Positions 1 through 10,922 of a DNA stretch of 64,000 nt are shown one piece after another. The DNA is from Conexibacter sp. SYSU D00693. Its GTDB lineage: Bacteria; Actinomycetota; Thermoleophilia; Solirubrobacterales; Solirubrobacteraceae. The notes beneath the pieces are model-generated. The model was given only the letters and a program-made list of their open reading frames with translations. It was not told where the DNA came from and ran no database searches. Made by a program: the position numbers and the translations under genes. The stretch lies in assembly GCF_017084525.1 (NCBI RefSeq), contig NZ_CP070950.1, positions 2,046,001-2,110,000 of the forward strand, read 5' to 3'. Each line of letters starts with the position of its first letter. Position 1 is the first letter of the stretch.

Positions 1-515
1 TCGACGTAGCCCGAGCTCTTGAGGAACTTCGTGAAGTCCGAGGCGTTGGGGAACGACTGCTGCTTGGTCTGGTCCCACTGCTTCTTGACCTCGGCGTCGG
101 TGACCTTGACGTCGCGGTCGGCGGCCTCGCCGAGGATCCACTGGGCCGACAGCAGGAACTGCATGACCTGGTCGCGCAGGCTCTCGTACTCCTGCTTGCA
201 CTGGGTCTTGTACTGCGCCGGCGTCGGCTTGGGCTGGCCCTTGGCGGGCTTGGTCGCCGTCTTGGTCTTGTTGGCGACGCACTTGTCGAAGTTCGGCGGG
301 TCCGGCACGACCGGCTTGGCGGCGGTGGTGCCCGCGGCGCCCGAGGTCGAGATCGCGGCGATGTTCATCCAGTGGTCGAACGTCGCCTTCTTGATGCTCT
401 CGTCGCCGACCCGGGCGACAGAGTTGCCGGGGACGCTGTCGCCGCAGGCGGCCAGGCCTGCCGACACAGCGAGGGCGGCGGCAGCCGCCGCCGTCTTGCG
501 CAGCTTCGTCGTCAT
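1..515 (-). CDS. SurA/PpiC-type foldase lipoprotein, C-terminus outside window
   Basis: Predicted surface lipoprotein of the SurA N-terminal/parvulin class that assists folding of exported proteins. The N-terminus has a basic start, an Ala-rich hydrophobic stretch and a lipobox LAAC with the lipidated Cys at residue 24. It is followed by a SurA-like opening (VARVGDESIKKATFDHWM) and a long helical segment with Lys/Pro-rich linkers (residues about 60-110). The ATG is preceded by the mfd gene's end side with no overlap; the gene runs off the left edge after 171 codons, so the PPIase domain itself cannot be seen. Its place downstream of mfd on the same strand (45 nt gap) suggests co-transcription. 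Family assignment is moderate; lipoprotein nature is firm. Confidence 0.75.
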   Translation of the reverse strand, partial: MTTKLRKTAAAAAALAVSAGLAACGDSVPGNSVARVGDESIKKATFDHWMNIAAISTSGAAGTTAAKPVVPDPPNFDKCVANKTKTATKPAKGQPKPTPAQYKTQCKQEYESLRDQVMQFLLSAQWILGEAADRDVKVTDAEVKKQWDQTKQQSFPNASDFTKFLKSSGYV

Positions 516-560
516 GTGCCGCGGACGGTACCAACGGCCTCTAAGACTGGCGTCAGAGGG

Positions 561-3968
<3,408 letters not shown>

Positions 3969-4033
3969 CTGGGGGCGACCCTCCAGTCTAGGAACCGCCC
4001 GTCGCGCACCCGTGCCCGGCCCCGACCACTGCA

Positions 4034-4072
4034 GGTGTCCGACACCCGCAGGGGGTGCAGGTGTCAGACACC
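4034..4072. repeat. Pair of odd-length palindromes
   Basis: Two 13-bp inverted repeats lie 13 bp apart in the gap upstream of mfd: GGTGTCCGACACC (4034-4046) and GGTGTCAGACACC (4060-4072). Each has 6-bp arms around one unpaired base and is preceded by GCA. Similar elements occur at 4378, 31062, 47229 and 61581, always between genes. They look like REP-type interspersed elements or protein-binding sites; function unknown. Confidence 0.65.
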
Positions 4073-4080
4073 GCCGGTGC

Positions 4081-4353
4081 TCAGCCGCCGAGGAGCCGGC
4101 GCAGACGCGCCACGAGCCCGCCGGGACGCTCGGTGCCGGAGGCCGCCGGTCCGGCCCCGCCCGACGTCGCCCCTCCCCCGCCGGCCGCGGCGCCCTGGGT
4201 CCGGGCGGTCGAGGCCTCCGACGGGCCCGGGGCGCTCGACGCCTCCCCGCCGGGCGCCCCGGCGCCGGACGCCGGGGCGACGTGGCCCTCCTGGGGCTGC
4301 AGGGGCGCGTCGGCGACCTCGGAGGGACGGCGGCTGGACGGCTCGGGCTCCAT
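4081..4353 (-). CDS. Hypothetical low-complexity protein, doubtful
   Basis: Open frame of about 90 codons from ATG 4353 between pth and mfd, co-directional with both. The product is rich in Ala, Gly, Pro and Ser with no fold, and ends in a short basic amphipathic stretch (GLVARLRRLLGG). No Shine-Dalgarno sequence is seen. A longer reading would start at 4401. The frame is bracketed on both sides by the GGTGTC/GACACC palindromes, so it may be non-coding DNA with a chance open frame in GC-rich sequence. No family recognised. Confidence 0.35.
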   Translation of the reverse strand: MEPEPSSRRPSEVADAPLQPQEGHVAPASGAGAPGGEASSAPGPSEASTARTQGAAAGGGGATSGGAGPAASGTERPGGLVARLRRLLGG

Positions 4354-4377
4354 GCGTCCGGGGTGCCCCGAACTGGA

Positions 4378-4415
4378 GGTGCCAGACACCCGCCGCGCCA
4401 CCGGTGTCAGACGCT
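4378..4415. repeat. Palindrome GGTGCCAGACACC plus degenerate copy
   Basis: A near-perfect 13-bp inverted repeat (4378-4390) followed 12 bp later by GGTGTCAGACGCT (4403-4415), a damaged version of the same unit. It lies just after the stop codon of pth, mirroring the pair at 4034-4072 on the far side of the doubtful open frame. Confidence 0.55.
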
Positions 4416-4418
4416 CGC

Positions 4419-5009
4419 CTAGCGCGAGGGGGCGAGGACCTCCCGGCCCTCGACAATGCGCTCGACGGTGTCGGCGGCGCGGGCGACGAGCTCGCGGACC
4501 TCGTCGTCGGACTGCTTCCAGCGGCCGAGGACGTGGGCGGAGACGATCTCGGGGTCCGTCGTGTCGGGCCGGCCGATGCCGATCCGCACGCGGCCGAAGT
4601 CCGGCGAGCCGAACTCCGCCTTGAGGGACTTCAGGCCGTTGTGGCCCGCGAGGCCGCCGCCCAGGCGCACGCGCAGGTCGCCGAACCCCAGGTCGAGCTC
4701 GTCGTGGACGACGACCACGTGGTCGAGCTCGACCTTCAGCGCGCCGCGCGCCGGGCCGGCGCTCTTGCCCGACTCGTTCATGTACGTCTGCGGGCGCAGC
4801 ACCGCGACACGGGGACCGCCCGGCATCGTCCGGCCCTCGTGCAGCAGCCCGCGGAAGGTCTTGCGCGCCTTGCCGAGGTCCCAGCGCTCGGCCAGGGCCT
4901 CGGCGACCAGGAAGCCGACGTTGTGGGGCGTGCGCGCGTAGCGCTCGCCCGGGTTGCCCAGGCCGACGACCAGCCAGTCGGCCGGCGGCGTGCCGCGGAA
5001 GAGGCTCAC
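4419..5009 (-). CDS. pth: Peptidyl-tRNA hydrolase
   Basis: Cleaves the ester bond of peptidyl-tRNAs released from stalled ribosomes, recycling tRNA. At 196 residues it is the usual size. The family signature VVGLGNPGERYARTPHNVGF is present: Asn19 and His29 match the substrate-binding Asn and catalytic His of E. coli Pth, and DELDL supplies the Asp that polarises the His. The start is GTG at 5009. It lies 27 nt after rplY and upstream of mfd, which is the conserved neighbourhood; co-transcription is likely. Confidence 0.97.
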   Translation of the reverse strand: MSLFRGTPPADWLVVGLGNPGERYARTPHNVGFLVAEALAERWDLGKARKTFRGLLHEGRTMPGGPRVAVLRPQTYMNESGKSAGPARGALKVELDHVVVVHDELDLGFGDLRVRLGGGLAGHNGLKSLKAEFGSPDFGRVRIGIGRPDTTDPEIVSAHVLGRWKQSDDEVRELVARAADTVERIVEGREVLAPSR

Positions 5010-5036
5010 GGCGGTGCGGCGCCCGCCAGGCGGCGG

Positions 5037-5738
5037 CTACTCGCCGCCGGTGTCGCCCGCGTCGGCCGGCACGTCGCCGGCGTCCGCGTCCTCGGCGGAG
5101 CCCTCGGCCTCGCCGGCGCCCTCGCCGACGACCTCGGTCTCCGTCTCGACCTCGTCGCCCGGCTCCTCGACCGCGGTCGGGGCGGTGATCGAGGCGATGA
5201 TCGTCGCCTCCGGGTCGTCGAGCAGCGTCACGCCCTGCGGGGCGGTGATCTCGCCGAGCGTCAGCGTGGCGGCGACCTCCATGCCCGACACGTCGACCTG
5301 GAGGACGTCCGGGATGTCCGCCGGCAGCGCCTCGACGTTGAGCTCGCGCGTCTCGTGGGTGAGCACGCCGCCCTCCTTGACGCCCGGGGCGTCCTCGGAG
5401 CCGGTGAGCTCGACCGTCACGACGGCCTGGATCGTCTGGTTGAGGTCGACCCGCAGGAGGTCGATGTGCAGCACGTCGCCGCGCACCGGGTGGCGCTGGG
5501 CGTCCTTGAGGACGGCGGACTCGCTGCCGGAGTCGTCGAGCTGCAGGTCGAGGACGGCGCCGGACGCCGCGAGGGCGTGGCGCAGCTCGCGCGCGTCGAC
5601 GTCGAAGGAGACCGGGTCCTGCCCACGGCCGTAGAGCACGCCGGGGACCCGGCCGGCACGGCGCAGGCGGCGGATCTCCCGCGAGTGCGCGGGCTGGCGG
5701 GTGGCAACGGCGAGCTTGGTGGACTGCGTCTTGGCCAT
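5037..5738 (-). CDS. rplY: 50S ribosomal protein L25, long Ctc form
   Basis: Binds 5S rRNA in the large subunit. The 233 residues comprise an L25 N-terminal domain (RRAGRVPGVLYGRG), a TL5-type C-terminal beta domain (around 95-185), and an acidic Asp/Glu/Ala/Gly tail of roughly 45 residues. This is the long general-stress-protein-Ctc architecture common in Actinobacteria. The ATG at 5738 opens MAKTQSTKL; the frame stays open upstream through the gene behind it, so this start is chosen by homology and a TACCAT box 12 nt before it. It precedes pth. Confidence 0.95.
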   Translation of the reverse strand: MAKTQSTKLAVATRQPAHSREIRRLRRAGRVPGVLYGRGQDPVSFDVDARELRHALAASGAVLDLQLDDSGSESAVLKDAQRHPVRGDVLHIDLLRVDLNQTIQAVVTVELTGSEDAPGVKEGGVLTHETRELNVEALPADIPDVLQVDVSGMEVAATLTLGEITAPQGVTLLDDPEATIIASITAPTAVEEPGDEVETETEVVGEGAGEAEGSAEDADAGDVPADAGDTGGE

Positions 5739-5776
5739 GAGCGGCGGTCGATGGTAGCGGGACGTCGCCGCGCGCG

Positions 5777-7675
5777 TCAGCGCGCGGCGACCTGCGTCGT
5801 CGCCTTGAACAGCCGCTGGAGGTCGAAGAACGCCGGCTTCTTGCTGCCGTCGAAGCGCACGACGCCCTTCTGGTGGATTGGCGGCTCGGGCCGCGGGTTG
5901 CCGCCCTCCCAGCCCGGACGCACCCGGAACTCCTGCAGACCCCACCAGACCGCGCCGCTCAGCCACGGCTTCGAGGCGTAGACGCCGAGGTGGTAGTTCA
6001 CGAAGTCCTGCTGGTGCAGGTAGGTGCCCTTCTCCTCCACCGGACCGTCGCGGTTGGCCTCCGCGCCGAACTCCGTGATGACGATCGCCTTGTCGCCGTA
6101 GCAGGCGCGGACGCTGTCGAGGTAGTCGCTGAGCAGCTCGCGGTCGGCGATCTGGCCGTTCGGGCCGGGGTACCAGCCGAAGTACTCGTTGATGCCGATG
6201 ACGTCCAGCGGCTTGTACTCGGGCTGGCAGCCGGCGGCCGGGTAGCCGGCCACGGCGTAGCCCACGGGGCGCGACGGGTCGATCGCCTTCGCCCGGCGGA
6301 CCGCCTCGGCGATGTAGGAGCCCTGCACCGGACCGGGCCGCGCGCTGAGCTCGTTGCCGATCGACCAGGTGATGATCGACGGGTGGTTCTGGTTGGTCAG
6401 GACCGCGGACTCGAGCTCGCGGGCGGCGAGCCGGCGGACGAGCGCCTGCTTGAGGTACTGCGTCTTGACCGCGTAGACCGGCACCTCGACCCAGGCGAGC
6501 ATCCCGAGCTCGTCGAGGCGCTCGTAGTAGTGCGGGTGCAGCGGGTAGTGGCTGCGCAGCAGCGTCGCGCCGGCCTCCTGGGCCCAGGCGATCTGCTGGT
6601 CGCGCGTCGCGTTGTCGATCGCGAAGCCGCGGTCCTTGGAGTCCTCGTGGAGGCCGAAGCCGCGGTAGTTGAGGCGCTTGCCGTTGAGGAACAGCTCGCC
6701 GTTGGCGACCTTGATCGAGCGGATGCCCGTGCGGTTGCGGAAGCGCTGGAGCGTGCGACCGCCGCTGGTCGCGGTGAGCGTCGTGTCGTAGAGCGACGGC
6801 TTGCCGACGTCCCACACCCGCGGGTTGCGCACGCCGACCCGGCGCTGGAGCGTCGCGAACTTCTTCGGGCCGACCGTGACGGTGCCGACGTTGATCGTCC
6901 GGCTGCCGAGCTTGCCGCGCACGGTCACGCGGCGAGCGCGCTCGCCGTAGTTGCGCAGCGTCGCGCGGTAGGTCAGCGACGCGTCGCAGGTGCCGCACGG
7001 CAGGTCGGGACGGACGACCGCGGTGGAGAAGTCGATGCCGTCGATGCGGCGCAGGTAGACCTCGCGCAGCAGGCCGCCGTAGTTCCACCAGCCGCCCGTG
7101 GGCGCGCCGGTGACCGACAGGCCCGACGGCGGGAAGTCCGTGCTGAAGCGGCGCGAGTCGACGCGGACGACGAGCCGGTTCGTCGCCCCGCCGCGCTTGA
7201 GGACGCTCGGCGGGAGGCGGATCTCGAACGGCAGGTACGCGCCGCGGTTCTGGCCGATGAGCTTGCCGTTGAGGTAGATGCGCGAGCGGTAGTTCACCGA
7301 CTCGAAGCGCATGACCCAGCTGAAGCGCCGGTTGCCCGACGGGAGCTTGAAGTCCTTGCGGTACCAGCCGACGGTCCCCATGAACGAGGTCTCGCTCTCG
7401 TCCGTGGCGTTCCAGGCGTGGGGGACCGAGATCGGCGTCCAGCCGTCGGTGGAGGTCTGCGACTGGAAGCCCTGGCGCTGGCCGTCGAACTTCGGGTCCA
7501 TGCGCAGGAGCCACTGGCCGCCCACGAGGTACCGGCCGGTGGGGCCGTTCTCGTAGCGGGCGTCGGTCGACAGGCCCGAGCTCTGCGCGGCGGCGGTGGA
7601 CGGGACGAGGGCGAGGGCTGCGAGGGCGGCGAGCGCGGGCAGCAGAGGACGGCGGCGGGGCATGCGGCGGGTCAC
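5777..7675 (-). CDS. Secreted glycoside hydrolase family 2 (beta-galactosidase/beta-glucuronidase-like)
   Basis: Exported retaining beta-glycosidase. After a Sec signal (RRRPLLPALAALAALAL ending near AAAQ, residue 30) come the GH2 jelly-roll sugar-binding domain (VPHAWNATDE...GWYRKDF), the immunoglobulin-like domain (about 225-310) and the TIM barrel. Expected catalytic residues are present: the acid/base Glu in SWSIGNELS (about 440) and the nucleophile Glu in VITEFGAEA (about 533). Substrate cannot be read from sequence; glucuronides or galactosides are typical. GTG 7675 or ATG 7663 could start it; both leave an intact signal peptide. It sits between rplY and prs, genes normally adjacent, and is likely an insertion. 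Confidence 0.9.
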   Translation of the reverse strand: MTRRMPRRRPLLPALAALAALALVPSTAAAQSSGLSTDARYENGPTGRYLVGGQWLLRMDPKFDGQRQGFQSQTSTDGWTPISVPHAWNATDESETSFMGTVGWYRKDFKLPSGNRRFSWVMRFESVNYRSRIYLNGKLIGQNRGAYLPFEIRLPPSVLKRGGATNRLVVRVDSRRFSTDFPPSGLSVTGAPTGGWWNYGGLLREVYLRRIDGIDFSTAVVRPDLPCGTCDASLTYRATLRNYGERARRVTVRGKLGSRTINVGTVTVGPKKFATLQRRVGVRNPRVWDVGKPSLYDTTLTATSGGRTLQRFRNRTGIRSIKVANGELFLNGKRLNYRGFGLHEDSKDRGFAIDNATRDQQIAWAQEAGATLLRSHYPLHPHYYERLDELGMLAWVEVPVYAVKTQYLKQALVRRLAARELESAVLTNQNHPSIITWSIGNELSARPGPVQGSYIAEAVRRAKAIDPSRPVGYAVAGYPAAGCQPEYKPLDVIGINEYFGWYPGPNGQIADRELLSDYLDSVRACYGDKAIVITEFGAEANRDGPVEEKGTYLHQQDFVNYHLGVYASKPWLSGAVWWGLQEFRVRPGWEGGNPRPEPPIHQKGVVRFDGSKKPAFFDLQRLFKATTQVAAR

Positions 7676-7720
7676 AACACCAGGGGACGGGGAGCGATGC
7701 GGTGGACCGGGAGCTGGTGG

Positions 7721-8158
7721 TCAGCACGGGTCCTCGTTGTCGCGCAGGGGAGCGCTGAGGCGCAGCAGGCTAGTCGACCGCCCGGCCAGAGCGCTCCCCT
7801 CGCGGCGGACCTCGAAGCACTGGACGACCGGCGCCCCCTCCGGGCCGCGGACCCAGACCACCCGGGAGGTCCCGGTGGCGGAGCCCAGCGCGTAGGAGGT
7901 CGCCGAGTCCTGGCGGACGAGCTTGACGTCGCCGGGGCCGGCGAGCCGCGGCACCGCGCGCCGCAGGTTGGCGGCGCAGGTCGCGTCGCAGGCGGTGAGG
8001 CGGTCCAGGACGCCGTCGACGTCCCCGCGCGCCTGGGCCTCGAGGACGGTGACGATCGCGTCGCGCTCCTGGCCCTCGACGGACAGGAAGCGCGCGAGGC
8101 CGGCGGAGAGCAGGAGGAAGAGCGCGACGAAGGCCAGGACGAGCGGGCGCCGCAGCAC
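7721..8158 (-). CDS. Small secreted or membrane-anchored hypothetical protein
   Basis: A 145-residue protein with one N-terminal hydrophobic segment (LVLAFVALFLLLSAGLA) followed by a small extracytoplasmic domain that opens with an alpha-helix rich in Ala (RDAIVTVLEAQARGDVDGVLDRL) and continues as beta strands. This recalls the NTF2-like DUF4878-type fold, but the match is by feel only. Cys pairs (CDATC, CFEV, terminal C) suggest disulfides. GTG start. It lies 45 nt upstream of the GH2 gene on the same strand. Confidence 0.65.
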   Translation of the reverse strand: MLRRPLVLAFVALFLLLSAGLARFLSVEGQERDAIVTVLEAQARGDVDGVLDRLTACDATCAANLRRAVPRLAGPGDVKLVRQDSATSYALGSATGTSRVVWVRGPEGAPVVQCFEVRREGSALAGRSTSLLRLSAPLRDNEDPC

Positions 8159-8228
8159 GGCGCCGACCCTATCCGGCCCTCCGGCGCGCGACGTCGTCGC
8201 CGCCCGCGGCGGCGCGTGCGTGAGCCGT

Positions 8229-8960
8229 TCAGGCGGTCTCGACGAAGTCGTCGCCGCCGTTGAGCTCCATGAACCGGCGGACCGACTGCTCCTGGCGGCC
8301 CAGCCGCTCGGCGGTGCGCCGGGCGTGGTCGGCGGCGCGCTCGACGAAGTCCTCGAGGCAGCGCTCCGGGTCGTCAGGCAGCGGGTAGACGTGCGCGACG
8401 TCCTGCTGGGCGCAGGCGATGCCCATCGGCGGGCGGCCCTCGGCCAGCGAGCGCGCGCCGCACACCGCCGCGACGACGATCCGGCGCTCGGGGGCCACGA
8501 GCGCGAGCGGCATGAGGCGGTGGGCCGGCAGCGGGACGTCCAGCTCCGTCGAGCGCCGCAGCTCCACCTCGCCCTCCGCCAGCTCGGCGAGCGGGTCCTG
8601 CCAGACGGCGAGGACGGTGTCGGCGGCCACGAGCGCGTCGCGCAGCGCCCGGGCCTGGGCGACGTAGGCCTCCTCGGCCTCGTCCCGGCTCCCGGCCTCG
8701 CCGAGGTCGAGGTCGCACGGCACGCGCAGGAGGTCGCCGGCGCCCAGCGCCTCGCCCTCGCCGTGCTTGCCGTTGGCGACGTAGGTCTGGATCGTCCCCA
8801 GGTCCATCCGGCCGTGGAAGACGACGGTGAGCGCGTCGGCCAGCGCGAGGCCGTCGACCTTCAGCGCCATCGAGAGCGCCGACGTGGGGTCGAGGAGCGC
8901 GCTGCGCAGGAGCTCCTCGGCGGTCTCGCCGCCGTGCTCAGGCTCGCGGTGCTCGTCCAT
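8229..8960 (-). CDS. Hypothetical protein of 243 residues
   Basis: No family recognised. The product is soluble and acidic with two parts: an N-terminal alpha/beta segment up to about residue 90, then a longer domain with several hydrophobic strands (LMPLALVAPERRIVVAAVCGARSL) and a C-terminal helix-rich stretch. The ATG at 8960 is chosen because AGGAGG lies 7 nt upstream; the frame is open further back without a better start. It is divergent from the DUF4235 gene at 9069, with 108 nt between starts. Codon pattern is typical of the region. Confidence 0.7.
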   Translation of the reverse strand: MDEHREPEHGGETAEELLRSALLDPTSALSMALKVDGLALADALTVVFHGRMDLGTIQTYVANGKHGEGEALGAGDLLRVPCDLDLGEAGSRDEAEEAYVAQARALRDALVAADTVLAVWQDPLAELAEGEVELRRSTELDVPLPAHRLMPLALVAPERRIVVAAVCGARSLAEGRPPMGIACAQQDVAHVYPLPDDPERCLEDFVERAADHARRTAERLGRQEQSVRRFMELNGGDDFVETA

Positions 8961-9068
8961 CTCGGATCCTCCTCTGTGCTGCGGGTCCTTCCCCGCGTCA
9001 TGCTGACGCAGTCGGGTACCCATCTTCATCGACACTTCGGCGGAAGACCAGGAGCAACCGGTCCACAC

Positions 9069-9365
9069 ATGAAGCTCATCTACAAGCCGTTCGGCATCGT
9101 CCTCGGGATCCTCTCCGGGTTCCTCGCCAAGAAGGTCTTCGAGGCCGTCTGGGGCATCTTCGACAAGGAGGAGCCGCCCAAGCCGACCACGAAGCAGACC
9201 TCGTGGCCCAAGGTCGTCGGCGCGGCCGTCGTCCAGGGCGCGACGTTCAAGGCCACGCGCGCCGTCGTGGACCGCGCGGGCGCGAAGTCCTTCGAGCACG
9301 TCACCGGCTTCTGGCCCGGCGACCAGAGGACCGAGAAGTCCCAGGCCGCCGAGGTGGTCCGCTAG
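9069..9365 (+). CDS. DUF4235 small membrane protein
   Basis: A 98-residue protein with an N-terminal membrane segment (FGIVLGILSGFLAKKVFEAVWGIF) containing a GxxxG-like helix, a Lys/Pro-rich linker, and a second helical region (GAAVVQGATFKATRAVVDRAG). This layout is that of the actinobacterial DUF4235 family of unknown role. It is the only plus-strand gene in the first 25 kb and is convergent with the gene at 9376 (stop codons 10 nt apart). Confidence 0.75.
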   Translation: MKLIYKPFGIVLGILSGFLAKKVFEAVWGIFDKEEPPKPTTKQTSWPKVVGAAVVQGATFKATRAVVDRAGAKSFEHVTGFWPGDQRTEKSQAAEVVR

Positions 9366-9375
9366 CGCTCGACGC

Positions 9376-9693
9376 TCAGGCCCCGGCGCGGCGGATGACG
9401 AAGCCGCGCTGGGCCAGCGTCTCGAGGGCGTCCTCGAAGGCGCCGTAGTCCTGGGCGGTGAGGTGGTCGATCGGCCGGCCCGCCGGCCCGGGCGTCCGCA
9501 TCCAGCGCTGCAGCGCGCCGGGGTGCACCCGCTCGCCGGCCTCCTCGGTCAGCGCCAGGAGGATCGGCAGCTGGGGCTTGTCGTCCAGCGCGCCCGAGAG
9601 GATCGACAGCGGGTCGGCGCCCAGCGCCGCGCACAGCTCGTCCTCGGTGAGCCCGAGGCGCTCCATCAGGACCGCGGCCGCGGTGGCCGTCAT
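9376..9693 (-). CDS. Small protein resembling MbcA/ParS/Xre antitoxins
   Basis: A 105-residue protein. Residues 10-50 form a helix-turn-helix-like opening (LGLTEDELCAALG) and the C-terminal half contains LQRWMRTPGPAGRPIDHL followed by a helix. This resembles the 'W-x-x-tP...G..P' core of the DUF2384/MbcA antitoxin domain. No RES-domain toxin (the usual partner) is adjacent, so it may be an orphan regulator. ATG 9693 is preferred; an upstream ATG at 9765 would add 24 Arg/Ser/Gly-rich residues. The assignment is tentative. Confidence 0.6.
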   Translation of the reverse strand: MTATAAAVLMERLGLTEDELCAALGADPLSILSGALDDKPQLPILLALTEEAGERVHPGALQRWMRTPGPAGRPIDHLTAQDYGAFEDALETLAQRGFVIRRAGA

Positions 9694-9832
9694 CTCCGAG
9701 CCGCCCCGGCCTGATCGCGGATGCGGCGCGGATCGTCGTTCCTGCGAAGGAAGAGGAAGAGGCACAGTGCGGACGCACGGGCCGCCTCTTCCGATGACGC
9801 CCGCAGGGGCGGCGAGGCGCCCCGCATCCGCA

Positions 9833-10828
9833 TCAGAAGAGCTGGTTCTCGCCTCCGAAGACCTCGGAGACCGAGTCGTCGGTGAAGATCCGGCGGATCG
9901 AGTCGGTCAGCAGCTCGGCGCAGCTGAGCTGCTTGATGACGTCCGGGGCCCCGGGGCGCAGCGGCAGCGTGTCCGTGACGACGATCTGCTCGAAGTTCGC
10001 GGCGGCCAGGTTCTCGTACGCCTTGCCGGAGAAGATCGGGTGCGTCGCCGCGGCGAAGATGCGCGCGGCGCCCTCCTCGCGGACGGTCTCGGCGGCAGCG
10101 CGCAGCGTCCCGGCCGTGTCGATCATGTCGTCGACCAGGACGGCGGTCTTGCCCTTCACGTCGCCGATGACGTAGCCGATCTCGGCGACCTGCTGGGCGG
10201 GGCGCTCCTTGTCGAGGATGGCGAGCTCGGCGCCGATCTTCGAGGCGAACTTCTTGTTGAGCTTCACGCGGCCGGCGTCCGGCGCGACGACGACGAGGTC
10301 GTGCAGCTGGAGGTCCTGGAAGTACTGCGTGAGCATCATCAGCGCCGTCATGTGGTCCATGGGCACGTTGAAGAAGCCCTGGATCTGGCCGGCGTGGAGG
10401 TCCATCGACAGGACGCGGTCGGCCCCGACGGCCTCGAGGCAGCGAGCGACGACGCGCGCGCTGATCGGCTCGCGCGGCGCGGACTTCTTGTCCTGGCGCG
10501 AGTAGGCCAGCCACGGGCAGACGGCGATGACGCGGTGGGCGGAGGCGCCGACGGCGGCGTCGATCATCGCCAGGAGCTCGAAGAACGCGTCGTTCGTCGT
10601 GATCCCCGTCTCCTCGTTGCCGCAGATCGGCTGGATGATGAAGACGTCGGCGCCGCGGATCGACTCCCCGTAGCGGCAGTACACCTCGCCGTTGGAGAAC
10701 GTCTTGAGCGTGCAGGGCCCCAGCTCGACGCCGAGCTTGCCGGCGATGCGGGCCGAGAGCTCCGGGTTGGCCCGGCCCGAGAAGAGCATGAGCTTCTTCG
10801 CAGAGTCGATCGGGAGGGCGGTGGTCAT
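9833..10828 (-). CDS. prs: Ribose-phosphate pyrophosphokinase
   Basis: Makes PRPP from ribose 5-phosphate and ATP for nucleotide, His and Trp synthesis. The class I layout is present: N-terminal LMLFSGRANPELSARIA, the flexible loop SRQDKKSAPREPISA, DLHAGQIQGFF and the PRPP-binding loop VLVDDMIDTAGTL (about 228-240). ATG 10828 is chosen because CAGGAG sits 9 nt upstream, giving 331 residues. A GTG at 10930 would overlap the glmU stop and add 34 unconserved residues. It follows glmU, as in many Actinobacteria. Confidence 0.96.
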   Translation of the reverse strand: MTTALPIDSAKKLMLFSGRANPELSARIAGKLGVELGPCTLKTFSNGEVYCRYGESIRGADVFIIQPICGNEETGITTNDAFFELLAMIDAAVGASAHRVIAVCPWLAYSRQDKKSAPREPISARVVARCLEAVGADRVLSMDLHAGQIQGFFNVPMDHMTALMMLTQYFQDLQLHDLVVVAPDAGRVKLNKKFASKIGAELAILDKERPAQQVAEIGYVIGDVKGKTAVLVDDMIDTAGTLRAAAETVREEGAARIFAAATHPIFSGKAYENLAAANFEQIVVTDTLPLRPGAPDVIKQLSCAELLTDSIRRIFTDDSVSEVFGGENQLF

Positions 10829-10922
10829 CGACGGCTGCTCCTGGACGCTCACGGCGCGGGCGAGTCTAGCCGCCGGTCCGGCGGGCGCCCCGTTCGTCGT
10901 GGACGCAGGTGCGATGGCGACG

